The notes under the pieces: model-generated | Database searches by the model: none | Told to the model about the DNA's origin: nothing | What the model saw: only the letters and a program-made list of their open reading frames with translations | Source: Aradus depressus | Taxonomy: Eukaryota; Arthropoda; Insecta; Hemiptera; Aradidae | Reading direction: 5' to 3' | Assembly: GCA_963662175.1 (NCBI GenBank) | Contig: OY759218.1 | Span: 16,644,480-16,708,479 of the forward strand | Length of the DNA stretch: 64,000 nt | Translations under genes and position numbers: made by a program | Part shown: piece by piece, positions 1 to 12,700 of the stretch | Layout: every line of letters begins with the position of its first letter | Position numbering within the stretch: the stretch's first letter is position 1

Positions 1-2011
1 CTCTAAACTGGGCCACTGCTATGGAATATCTTCTGTTTCGAGATGGTCTCATGTCCAGCACTGGTCTTTCCCAAGTTACTGCTATTCTCAACACGAGGTA
101 CCTATGCCCTTTCTTCTGTTGACAATTAGTTGAGTAATAGAAATGTAATATAGCCATCAACTTTGCCCATTACATTATAAAGAAATAGATTACAAATAAA
201 TTAACTGAGAAAAAAAAATTGTTACGGGCTTTTTCCGAAACGCATATAACAATTCATTATTTAAAAATAAATTGTAAAATGACTACAAGTAAAAAACATG
301 AAAATATTTGCATGGCGACCATAGAGACGAACTAGGCGGCCGCCTAGGGCTTCAAGATGTGGGGGCAGTATCGCGACAGACAATTTGTTTTTGGAAATGT
401 GCCTAAATTTTTATTTATTATAAGTATGATGCAGTGGTGAAGGTTTTAACTATTTTACGTGTGCTTGCATATGATGATTGAAACAAACTATACAACAAAT
501 GAATGGAACTGAATTGTTTCTTATTTTAAAATACATAGATGTCGTCATTAGCAAGAGATAAACGCAAATCTTATATCGCTCATTTTTGTCAACGAGCTGG
601 AAATGTGTTCGGTCAAGATCGACAGTGATTTCAACCGTTACCGCATACCGCATAGTAACAAAATTGGGCTGCCGACTACGTAGAGCTCAGGAAGTGAAAT
701 AGTATTACTTTGAAGTTGAAATGACTGTCGGTGGAAAGCACCAAATAATAGTTAACCTGAAAATGAATCATAGTAAATCATTCTGTAATAGCATTGGGTC
801 TCATAGACCGGTATATAAGCCTACAAATTACTGTATTTCAAATGTCTGGGTGTCGAGGTTCATGGCGGTGGGAGGAGGGGTGGTACACGTACACTAGGTT
901 GTTCGCCTAGGTGCCAAGTTTCCTTGCGCCGGCTCTGCTGGCGATGCTCAACCTAGATTCGATTTCGCTTGTGAGTGAAGTGTTTTCATAGTGTATAATA
1001 TATTAAAATTTCAAAGTCATTTTCCATACAAGGAAAATATTTGATATTGTTTTGGAACTTGCTAACAAAAATCACAATAAAACAAAATATTTATAAGATA
1101 TGGAAAAAAAAGTGCCCATGTAGGTTGCCACTACAATTTATTTTTTTTACGTTTCGACATTATGTCATCATAAGAACCTTACATACAATAAAAACCATAA
1201 TGTTGAAACGTAGACCCAGTAAGCCCAAAACTGGTGACCTACATGAGCGTTTTTTTCCCCGTAACCTTACCCTATCATCAAACAATTTATTTTTACGTTA
1301 AAAATAAAATAAAAATGTGCATTGATTCTGATCACTTTAATATATAATAAATTTTGTTACAGATTTGCTAATAAGAAAGAAGAATTTCCCGATCTTCAAT
1401 TATTTTTTGGTGGCTTCTTGGCCAACTGTGCTCGGACTGGGCAAGTGGGAGAGCGAGAAGACGGTTCCAATAGTACCGAAATTCCACAACGAGTAATAAA
1501 TTTTGTACCAACTGTCCTCCATCCAAAGAGCAGGGGTATGATCAAACTGAGGAGTGCAGATGGTCTAGCTGCACCCCTAATATATGCCAGGTACTTTACT
1601 GACCCACAGGATGTGGAAACTCTTGTTGATGGAATCAAGATTGCCTTAAAACTTTCAGAAGCGCAAGCTTTTAAAAAGTATGGATTGAGGTTGGATAAAA
1701 CGCCAGTCCGTGGATGTGAGAATTTGGAGTTTGGTTGTGATGCGTATTGGAGGTGTGCAGTACGTCGGGCAACTGGGCCAGAGAACCACCAAGTCGGCTC
1801 TTGTAGAATGGGTCCTCCGGGGGATCCAGGGGCCGTCGTCGACCCAGAACTGAGGGTATACGGTGTAGACAAACTCCGGGTCATGGATGCATCCGTGATT
1901 CCCCGGATCACATCCGGCAATACGAACGCACCCACTATCATGATAGCTGAGAAAGGATCCGACATGACCAAGAACCGATGGTTGGGACAACAGGTGTGGA
2001 GAAAATGGTAA
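1..2011 (+). CDS. GMC-family oxidoreductase (glucose dehydrogenase-like), last two exons, 5' partial
   Basis: Two exons join in frame: 1..97 (continuing off the left edge, donor GT at 98) and 1363..2011 (acceptor AG at 1361-1362), ending at TAA 2009-2011; the junction splits an Arg codon (AG|A). The first exon has the family block around LLFRDGLMSSTGLSQV. The second contains the C-terminal substrate-binding region and the end of the FAD domain: the active-site His segment NHQVGSCRMGP near 1787-1820, then VDPELRVYGVDKLRVMDASV and the closing SGNTNAPTIMIAEKGSD. Family knowledge: flavoenzymes oxidising sugars or other alcohols, often secreted in insects and multicopy. The FAD-binding N-terminus is outside the window, so the exact paralogue and substrate are unknown. 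The reading frame is intact and the end looks complete. It converges with the dehydrogenase gene that ends at 3782. Confidence 0.9.
98..1362 (+). other. Intron of the GMC oxidoreductase gene
   Basis: GT-AG intron of 1265 bp, mostly AT-rich. Two GC-richer patches (about 330..365 and 840..960) look like old repeat debris, but I could not assign them. No coding exon is supported inside. Confidence 0.75.
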
Positions 2012-3781
2012 TCCCAGGCCTCGGCTACCAAAACAGGTTTTATTCTAGTTTATAAATTAAACTTCAGTAAAGTGTAAGGCTGGAACTACAAGGAGACCAT
2101 GCCACAGAAACAATGACATGGACAAAATCTACCTCAAGGTTTATCGGTTCTAACAAATACACAAGCCGATAGACTGCAGATCTTCAAATTATGTTGTCAG
2201 AAGACAATGATGGGCGCGAGGGATCCTTGTTTAAGTCGACAAGCAAATTGAAAGGGAAACGGTAGCCACCCTATAGGCTCTCTACAGGTTGCCACTCTTC
2301 TTTTGTTTAAGCATGTAATTTTGTTATAATTTAAATAATTATCATGATTATTAACTGCTATCCCGGGATATCCACTTTACTAAGAGTGGACCCCTTCTCC
2401 CCCTGACACAATGCGTCACACTCTTCTCACCGGTAGAGAGTCCGCTTAGAGAAGGAAAAGATGGGAGTTCGAATAAAACCCGGGCAGATTTTTTTCCCAG
2501 GTGGACACATAATGAATGCGATATAATATCTCGTCCTCCAAGGAAGTATTGAATAAAGCAGGTAACTATAGTTTTTTCTTCTACATGCCGCACTCAATGT
2601 CCTAATTTCGTCTACTTGTAACGTGACAGGTCTACCTAAAAGAAGTATACTTAGTACGAAAATGTAAAACCTGTGACTTGGACTCCTTGTAATGTATATC
2701 CAGCCCTCCAAACGTTCTTACTACAACGAAATAATCACCTTTCCAAAAACGTTTTCAAAAGTCCACTGTCTGATATGGATATTTTGCAATTTAAAAAAAT
2801 TTAAATAAATAGAAAAAATGTATTTTACAGATGTAAATGAGGACTTCCTTATTAGAAAGATAAGTAATAACAATATTTATTATTATAAATATTTATTGAT
2901 AACTTGTAAATAACGTTATAAAACATAACAAATGTGAAAATATAGTAATTTAGTAATTTTAAGAAATTCAGTGAAAATACATGTTTTTTCAGATCAGTGA
3001 TTTTTTTATGTAGAAGTACAGATCATACATATATACATATTCAGAATAAACATGAAACAGCTTTGTAAATTAACTTTTAATTTCATTAGTTCATTTGCTG
3101 ATTATTTATTTCTGAATGCATAGAGAATATATCTGACAAAAAATTGCATATTCCTTTTGTAGAAAACAACCTATTTGTGTACATATTGAAATAAATAAAG
3201 TAAATATAATTATTTATACACCCTCTTGGTATTCATTAGTTTATTGTTTTTAGGTTACTAGTGTTTCCCTACTCTTCCTCATTTCTGTGAGTAATTTTGA
3301 ATTATAAAGTACTTACATTATTTAAAGTAAAAAGTGGATACTTAAACAAAACTTGTTTATGTATCCATTTTTTTCCATAAAATAAATGAAAAGTGCATCT
3401 GTTGACTATTTTAATTCACCTTGGGGTATAAGGTCTGCTAACGAAAATTAAATACAGCTTAATTATATTGGAATGTAACAGATAGCAGGGCCTGAATTCA
3501 TGTTAAGGACTAGATGAAAACAAAAATTGTGTTGAAAGTAAATATTATATCTAGACAATAGAAAATATTCGTCAGTCATAAATACTGTTACATACATATA
3601 TTCAATTATAAAAACAAATACAATCATGTAATGAATAGTAAAAAATACAATTATTTCTCATGTGGAAGACATATATATGGAAGACATACATTTCTCAAGT
3701 AGTAAAATTTCATGGAAATGGGTTCTCAGGTTTTAGGGTTTATACAATACGAGATATGAGGTTTCTTACTTAATGCATAGT
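2012..3781. other. Intergenic space between two converging genes
   Basis: Holds the 3' UTR of the GMC gene (+) and of the succinate-semialdehyde dehydrogenase gene (-). The sequence is AT-rich. No open frame resembles a known protein and no repeat shared with the rest of the window was recognised. Exact polyadenylation sites cannot be chosen from sequence alone. Confidence 0.6.
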
Positions 3782-6700
3782 TTATAAATTTCCAAAACAT
3801 AAATACTTAACATACAAAAATTCATCTAAGCCGTAATGAGACCCCTCCCTTCCTAAGCCAGACTCTTTAATCCCACCAAAAGCGGCCTCGGGTGTGGAAA
3901 TGATACCCTCGTTGATACCCACCATTCCAACCTCCAGCCTTCTACCTACTCGGAATATCTGGGAGAGGTCATTGGAATAGAAATATCCAGCGAGGCCTGA
4001 GTTTATGTTATTGGCGATCTGTAGAACTTCGTTTTCATCGGAAAATCTGGGGGAAAATAAATAAATATAAACAGGAGATACACAAGGAAATTAAATAATC
4101 AAAGATTGTTGCAGAGAAACGTTGAGAGATTATGAAAAATTAAATATGAATGAAAAATTGCACATAAACAACCTTAAACATTTTCAAATAAAAAAAAACC
4201 TTCACGTTTTGCAAAATACCTCGACTAATGTTTGTTTATCCAAACCAGCTGATATGAACGTTGTAGAACACTAAATAATGGAAGCAATCAGTATCCAGGT
4301 AAGACATCAAGACAAATATTATTCGTTAGTTAGTTAATTATTATGACTCAGGCCCGAGCTTTAACTATGAGGTCATATCGTCCCACTACCAGAGCGCTCT
4401 TTCGTCACAGATGGTCATGAGCCCAACTCTACTGTGGGAGTTCTAAATTTTTTACCTAGGGGTCTTCAATGAGTACCTGACATCGTACAGGCTCGGGACC
4501 ATCGCTTTATATCCCATCCGAAGGACGGCGTCTTCAAGTTTATTTTACCTCCCAGATAAAATAAACTAAGGGCCTCCTCGGTCGGGTTTCGAGCCCATGA
4601 TCTTGAGCTCAGAAGGTAAGCACGCATACCACTGAGCTACCAAATATTATTCGTGTAAATTGTGGTAATGTTAACATAAACTGTGATGGAGGAAGATCTT
4701 TAAACTACCTCCAACAACGTAGTCATTAGAGCTAAACACTCACTAGATACCCATGTTTTTTCTATAGCAAAGTTTGAGGGCGCCGGTAGCTCAGTGGTAT
4801 GCGTGCTTGCCGTCTGAGCTCAAGAACGTGGGTTCGTAACCCGACCGAAGCCCTTAGTTTATTTTTTCTGGGAGGTAAAATAAACTTAAGCACACCGTCC
4901 TTCGGATGGGACGTTAAGCGATGGTCCCGAGCCTGTACGATGTCAGGTACTCGTTAAAGACCCCTACCCTAAGTGAATAAAAATTTAGGGTAGGCAAAAT
5001 TTAGGACTCCCACAGTAGAGTCGGGCTCATGTCAACCAGAGTAACGAAAGAGCGCTCTGGTAGTAGGCGATATGACCTCGTAGTTAAAGCCCGGGCATGA
5101 GTCATAAAACCTAAACCTAAAGTTTGTTTTGGAGATATATTATTCGAGATATTTAGCAAAACCTTCTTCGTTCACATTTAAATAAAGGAATCATTAATAT
5201 AGAAGACAATCAAGACAATAATACTTACTTAATGCAGGGTACAACTGGGCCAAATATTTCTTCTTGATAACACCGCATTTCTGGTTTGATGTTTGTCAAC
5301 AATGTGGGCTCGTAGAACAAATCGCCAACTTGCGACGCTCTCTTTCCCCCACAATGAACTCTTGCTCCCTGAGATATAGCGTCATTTACAATACCTTCCA
5401 CCTATAAGGAAAAATAAAGAATATTATGTGAGGGGGGGGATGGATCTTGAAACTTTGATGAGATGTAATCGAGTTATTCAAAAAAATGTTTTCAAAACGT
5501 TTTTCTATTAGGATGATATATTTGGCTGTAGTTCTTTTTTTTCTTCTTACTTTAGATGCCCTGCATGATCCTGAAGTTTGGTAGTTAAATTATGAAACAC
5601 TCAGTATGTTTGGACAGTTCACAAGCATTATCAACAGATGAAGGTACCTAAACATTATAAAAAAATAACTGTTCTCAAGAAAAGGAGCCGTATTACCTTC
5701 TTCAACTGTGATTTATTTATCAGCGGTCCAAGGGGGGTTTTACCCTCGGATTCACCAAAAACCAATCTTTCTGCAATGTACTTGGTGAATTCATGGACAA
5801 ATTCATCAAAAATAGAACCTTCAATAAAAAATCTGTTAGCACTGACACAGGTCTACAATGAAAAACAAAGACAAAAAGTATATAATTACAATTTTTGTTG
5901 AGTCACAGGAAAAGAGACATTTTATTTTCGCTAATTTTACAAAAAAAACATCAAAACTATCGTTTTTATATCGACGGAAATTATTCTTATACTTCTAAGT
6001 CTAATTTCACGTTGTGTTAATTCAGAATTAGGCGACTGGACATTATTTATACGACGTAAGTCGTTATTTAAGAAGTGTAGTGGGCGCCTGCTCCTTATTT
6101 TGATAGAAAAACACATTATTGTATGAATAGATAATTAAAATACACAATTTCTTTGTCAAACTTCACTATATATTCTCAAATACTCAACTAGTTTCGCCGT
6201 GTTATGGCATTATCAAGAGTCACTTATAAAACAGTTTATAAGTGACTCTTGATAATGCCTTAACACAGCGAAACTAGTTGAGTATTTGAGAATATATAGT
6301 GAAGTTTGACAAAGAAATTGTGTATTTTAATTATCTATTTCTAGAATGGAGCTTCACAAAGTAAATCTGGAAACCACAAATTACATTATTGTATATATAA
6401 TGTGTTTTTCTATCAAACTAAGGAGAAGTCGCCCACCACATCTTTTAAATAATAACAAAAATAAAACGAATATGTATATGTATATACATAAAACACCCTA
6501 AATTGTGGATAAAGAGTGAAAATGAAGTTAAAGGAATAGTGAAAAGCGGTGAAAAAATAAAATTGGAGGATAAACATGGAAAAAAAATATATATACGATT
6601 AGGAAAGCTTTATGGGCATTGTCCTTAAAACTGTTATTTTTTAGCTTAACTCTCAGTTAACTTCAATTCCAAATATCTCGATTTTTTTTTTTAAATATGT

Positions 6701-9700
6701 CATTTTTTCATTTATATTCAGCTTTTGAAAAAAAAAAAAACCAAGATCGACGAAACTAAGATTTGTTTTATTTTCCTAAGAAGCTCTTTTCCTAAGGTGA
6801 CATTCAATTCTAGAGAAGCTCACCTGGCCGGCATTCCGAAACTTGGAGGCAGCAGCACCTTCCACGGCTTTCTTTATATCTGCTGTTTTAAATACTATAA
6901 ATGGCGCATTCCCACCAAGCTCCAAAGCAAGTCTCTTTACTCTTGAAGCACATTGTTGGTACAATAATTTTCCAACCGCAGTAGAACCTAAAAAACATAA
7001 CATAATCATCAATCAACTAAAATAAAAGATAAAAAGTATAGCCTCTAAGTTGAGGAACGCGGACGTAATGAAAAGATGTTAAAAACTAATCCATAGGGCA
7101 GAAAATAAATTTTAGAGATTTCAGTTTAATTGGTTTAGGTCACCTATTGCCAGCTAAGCATAATAAATTGAATTAATCTGCAAAAAAAGGCGTTATTTAT
7201 GTACTTATAGTAATATCAATTACAATCCGTAGATCTATAATTTAAATAAATACCTGTAAAAGTAATAACATTGATGTCAGGGCTTTCGCAGAAAAATTTA
7301 CCAATTTCAGCGGCATTACTACGATCACCTGTAATTACGTTGATAACACCCGGCGGGATGCCTTAAAAAATAAGAATAAGTACAAATAATACTTGCAAAA
7401 TAAATATAATATAAAGAGTAATAATATAACAGACAATCATTAGAAATAGCAACGTATTTAATCAGTTTTTAAACTAAGATGGCACCTATGATTAATTGTT
7501 TATAATTGTTTATTTAAATATTTCATTTTTGCACATACCAGGATTATTACTTCTTGGCTAAATAAAATAGCACATTATAAAAAAAGTTAATTTTGTGATA
7601 AATGACAAGGTTACCTGCAATCTCGGCACATTCGGCTAACGCTAAGGCAGTCAGAGGAGTATCTTCGGCTGGTTTTATAACACAGGTGCAGCCTGCAGCC
7701 AAAGCAGCCCCGACTTTTCGAGTGATCATCGCCAAAGGGAAATTCCACTGGAAATATATACAACACATAGATGATGATACCGGGAGATACTAATTATAGG
7801 GTTTGGAAAGAAGACTATCTTTTCTAACGACATCCATCATCATACTGATTATACTCTCTATCAGGGGTCATTCACGCACATTTACTTCAAAATTTCCAAT
7901 GGAAAGTGGGGTCAGGTTTTACTTCATTTGGAAGGTATGACAAAAAGACGCAAGTTTTGTCCGAAACATTTGTTGAAATTCCTTATTCATCCCAATTGGG
8001 ATCCATGGAATAAAGCTCTTTTAAAAATATTCTCTCGCACTCACTCAATTAATAAACATCCGGTGTATATAATTTATTAAAAAAGGGCAGAAAAATTTAT
8101 TACACGAATCTTATCAACCCCTCAGAGAACAGTTAAACAATTTTATTCAGGCGGATCATTATGTCATATCCTTAGTTAACCCGAAAATAGTTCGGCAAGA
8201 ATTGAAGGTATCAGAAGAGTAAGAAAGTGGAGTACCCAAGAACCAACAACGGGCAACATTGAGGGACTGTATCACACCAGATTGAAGAAGATTTCAAGGG
8301 TTAGTTTCACAAGTTTGGGAAGGCAAAATCTAGTAGTAATATGGGTTTCCGAAGAACGAGGCACCTATTGATATGACACACAAAAGTATGAACGAGGTCT
8401 AGCCCGAAGTCTAGCTGCAAATCTCCAGAAGAAACGTCAACAAACATATGCCCAAACTGATACTTAACGTTTTATATATGGGTGATTCTCTACAGACAAC
8501 TTTGAAACTCAGAAATCGAATAAAAATAATGCCGAAAAAAAAAAAATTGCAATAAAAAATGCCCTGCGTAGGTAGACACTTGGTGAAGAGAAATACAAAA
8601 CGACAGCGCATGATTATGATTTTTCAACTCAAAATTTGAATTTGAAATTTGGTGTTCTCGACAATGTGACACCACCCATCACAATGTGATAAAGGTCATA
8701 ATCTCACAACATTTCACTTTCATGACAAATAATAAAGTCTAAATGAAGCAGTTTTTAAAGCAAACAATACATCCAATATAAAAAAAAAAATTATTTCAAC
8801 TTGCAGTAAAAAATATTCCTTATAAAATTACTAACATACATACTGCTAGTTACCACAGCATTTAACAGTCGATAGTTATTCGTACGTTTTATGCATAAAC
8901 AGATGTCCCTCGCATTAATTTTTGCCTCAACAATATAAGGAGGTTTAGGCCGGAAAAAAGAACATAACTCACCTTACACTTATTTTTAACCAGAAATTTC
9001 TTGTGAAGGTTAAGTAAGGAATCGTTGAAATAACGCTTTTAGTGGACTACATTTCGTTTTCCTCTCACAATGTTTCTCTTTCCTGGGCAAAGGGGACTTT
9101 GCTCGTCGTCGAGGAAAGTTTTAATTTTATCAATGGCCGATTTTTTTAAGGCCCGCTTAATGATAATTTTGAATTTCGCCTGCTTCCATGATTACCCTTT
9201 ACTTTTTCAGAATGTCTCCATTCACAGCCTTTGCAAATACATATTTGTGTTTGACTGTCATCTTTTTTGAATTTATTGACAACTGATGCTTATGAACACA
9301 AGAAAATAACAGTTACCTTCTCACTGCCTCTTTCCCATTTTTAGTATTTATGTCACTCAATAGTTTTTTCGTTTCTGACTTTGGAGTTGAAACATTCTAG
9401 TTCTTCAATTTAGAAATTACAACCTATAAACTTTGGCTCTGTCTCGATTAGTATTTATGTCACTCAATAGTTTTTTCGTTTCTGACTTTGGAGTTGAAAC
9501 ATTCTAGTTCTTCAATTTAGAAATTACAACCTATAAACTTTGGCTCTGTCTCGACGAACCCTCTTCCTTCCGCTTAATTTATATCGGTAGTAATAATTAT
9601 TTCCATTATTGGGACTAGATTGAGAGGGTGTGCTTTGGGTAAGACGTTCTGCTTTTTTCATCGCATAATATTTTTGATCTGCTAACCTCCAGGCTTTCCG

Positions 9701-12700
9701 TTGTTTTCTCTCTCTGACATATCCCCATACATCTAAACTTTTTCAGTCTTTATGCATCGATATATCTTTCCTTTCTCTTTTCCTGATCATCCGCTTTTGT
9801 TACGGGATTCGAACGCCTTCATTCTCTTCGTCTTTTCTCCGCATCTTGTTTTTTTCTTAAACGCTCCTCATTCGTAATTTTGTTCCGACTCATCTTGAAA
9901 TTCTGAAATTATAAATGCATATTAATTTTTGTAGTGTGTTCGATGCTACCTTTTTCATAAATGAATTATTGTAATAATAAAAAAAAGTGACAACATTGTC
10001 ATGGTACGTTAACATTGTTGTGGACGCAATCGACGCCACGACAATGTTACGGGGACTTGGCCATAACAATGTGAATTTCAAATATAATTACGTGTCATGC
10101 GAAAAATACCCATCGCATCTACAAATCGAAGCAATAATCGTTTAGTATTTAACGTTATTAATACGAATTCAGTAAAAGATTTTTGTTGGACATGAGGCAC
10201 TATTGAAAAAAAAAATTAGCCACAACAATATTAACAATAAGCATACGCACCTGATTTCAACCAGTCCGGTAAAGCAAACGCCGGCACACTCAACTTGTTT
10301 GCCTTCTCTCAACAGAGCTGCCACTACCATACAGATACTCAACCTCACGAAATTTCCGGCTTTTTGTTAGCAGCTTTTACAATATGTGCCCCCAGCCTCG
10401 GTGAACGTACATAGTTTGTGTACAATCCCACATATAATACTAGAAACATAACCGGTTACAAGCAATGACAATGTTATTTTGGGCATTAAAGTACAAAAAA
10501 AGCGTCCTGATTTAAGTATTATTAATCCTAACTGAATGAAAGAGGGCCCTCAGTTTAATGGTTAAAAAAAAAATCACGCCCATTTCACCCGAGTAAATTT
10601 TAGAAGGCGAGTGACCAAAATTTGCCTGTAGTTTGAGAATCACCCATATATATAATTGATTATTCTAACGAAGCAACGAAGGGGTATTATAATTTGGTAA
10701 CCTGATTTGGAAATGGTGTCCAACGTACGTGTTAACATGCTATATATATATTATATACCCATCGCATCTACAAATCGAAGCAATCATCGTTTAGTATTTA
10801 ACGTTATTAATACGAATTCATATATATATATAGTGTATATATATATAGTGTAAACGCAGGGATCTGGACTCCAACTAATTCGAAGTACATATTTCCAATG
10901 AAACTGGTTCATTATGTGACATTAAACAAACATTTCAATAAAATAGACGAGACAGATTTTTTTTTTAATACTATGCATTGGTATTAACTCCTTTAAAAAG
11001 TATAATTCTATAACACCTTCCATGATGTGAGAGCGGATGAATGAAATACTACTCAGCGTTATAATTGCTAAACCATTCTAAGTAAGTTCAAATCCCAACG
11101 ATTTCACTATTTATTATATAAGTAAATATATAGTATATAAATAAATAAAATAAAATCTTACAGGAGTTATCAAAGCTGCTACTCCAACTGGTATCTTGAG
11201 GTGCATGAGCTCCTTTGATTTTGAAGGACTAGCCAAAACTTCTCCCTGACCAATAATACAAGCAATTAAAAATGTGTAAACAAAATATTCAACAGGTAAT
11301 TAAACATTAAACTTTCATATTCTAGAGGTATTGTAATCGTGCCAAAAACGATTGTCGCAATGAACTTGAAATTTGAGATGCAGATGTCACATCTAACTAA
11401 GATCTGATTAGATGTTCCAACGAAAATTAAGAACATTTTACTTCTGAGCCAGAGTACATCTTATACCTCTTATTTTATAGATCTAATCAAAACTCACTTC
11501 AAATAAAAGTTGTAGTAAAAAAAAAATGAGACACAGATATATAATAGAGATTAGAGGGCTAGATTTCCTCAGGTTAGAGATAGAACCAATACAAAAAGAG
11601 CTATATTCTTCCAGATTGAACAATAGGGAATAATAGAAAATAGTTCAAAGTAATGTTAAAATATCTATCTGAATTTGGTAATTGTCACTATGGAACAGCT
11701 CAATAATTGAAATTCCAATAGGAAACTTATTCTCCGAAACTCATAGAAATTGGCTCAACGGTCTATTGACAAGAGAAATTATCTTCTTGTGAAAAATAAA
11801 AATTTAAGAAAATTGGCTGGGTGTCAGAAAGTCTTACGTTGGCCATAACAGATATTTTCTTTCATGAAATTTGTAGGTCGCAACAACTGGTGACGTTATC
11901 TGCGGAGAGTGGACTATCGACAGGTTGCCATTGTTGACAAAATTCATGAGTAGGTAAAAACGAAATAATACGATTACCAGTATAAGTAAACCGACATGTG
12001 AAAACGGTGCAGGTGGCACAATTAGACAAATAAATTACCTGTACACTCCGTGCTTGTTCCGAAAACCATTCTAAAAATGAACTTCCATAATTCACTTCTC
12101 CGATTGCTTCAGAATACGGTTTTCCAGCTTCCATGTGAACAATATTAGCCAAATCTTCACTCCGTTCAGATACAGAATAATAAAACTGACGAATATATTT
12201 ACTTCTTTCCTAAAAAATAAATAAAAATGATTAACTACCGCAATAATATTTCTGAATGTTTCCCCTTTACCTATAAGATGCGCACGGAAAAAAAAAATCA
12301 TAATATACCCTTTTTGTTATAACTTAAAAGGAAAGTATGCAGTATGTTATAAATCTAGGAATATTGAAAATAACCCCCCCCCCCCCCCCCCCCCCCCCAA
12401 AAAAAACATTATTAAGTACAGGTATAGTCATCATGACTTAGAATACAGAAGGCAATGTAGCCCTTTTAATCCCAGTTCGATAACATGTGGCATCTCAAAT
12501 TTTTGAACGCGCAAAACTCCGGTTCTTAAGCATACTCGCAGAAATTTGTCTCAAAGACTGAATTTTACACAAAGATGAACCATGAAAATGGTAGGTACCT
12601 AAAATAATTAATTACTAATTGTTAGTTAATTCATCATAATATGATTATATTATATAACGAACGAAACCCTTTCATGCACCTACTTGCTGGGCAATTTTTT

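Larger units (their letters stand above)
7748..11161 (-). other. Large intron of the dehydrogenase gene
   Basis: Intron between exons 11245-11162 and 7747-7615. It holds the TIR element at 8474..10653 and, to its left (7830-8470), unrecognised sequence without a supported open frame. A 64-bp segment at about 10108-10171, inside the TIR element, recurs at about 10756-10819, just outside it. Confidence 0.65.

Noticed and set aside
1396..2031. 211-codon open frame on the minus strand
   Set aside because: Antisense of the GMC oxidoreductase exon, whose conserved motifs lie on the plus strand.
4780..4860. tRNA-like sequence with A- and B-box elements
   Set aside because: Repeated head of a SINE with a constant non-tRNA body, target duplications and a shared tail, so not a tRNA gene. 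The same holds at 21503, 49503, 51592 and 53665.
5638..5901. Plus-strand open frame of 87 codons
   Set aside because: It overlaps and opposes dehydrogenase exon 5852-5697; only the minus strand carries the ALDH motifs.
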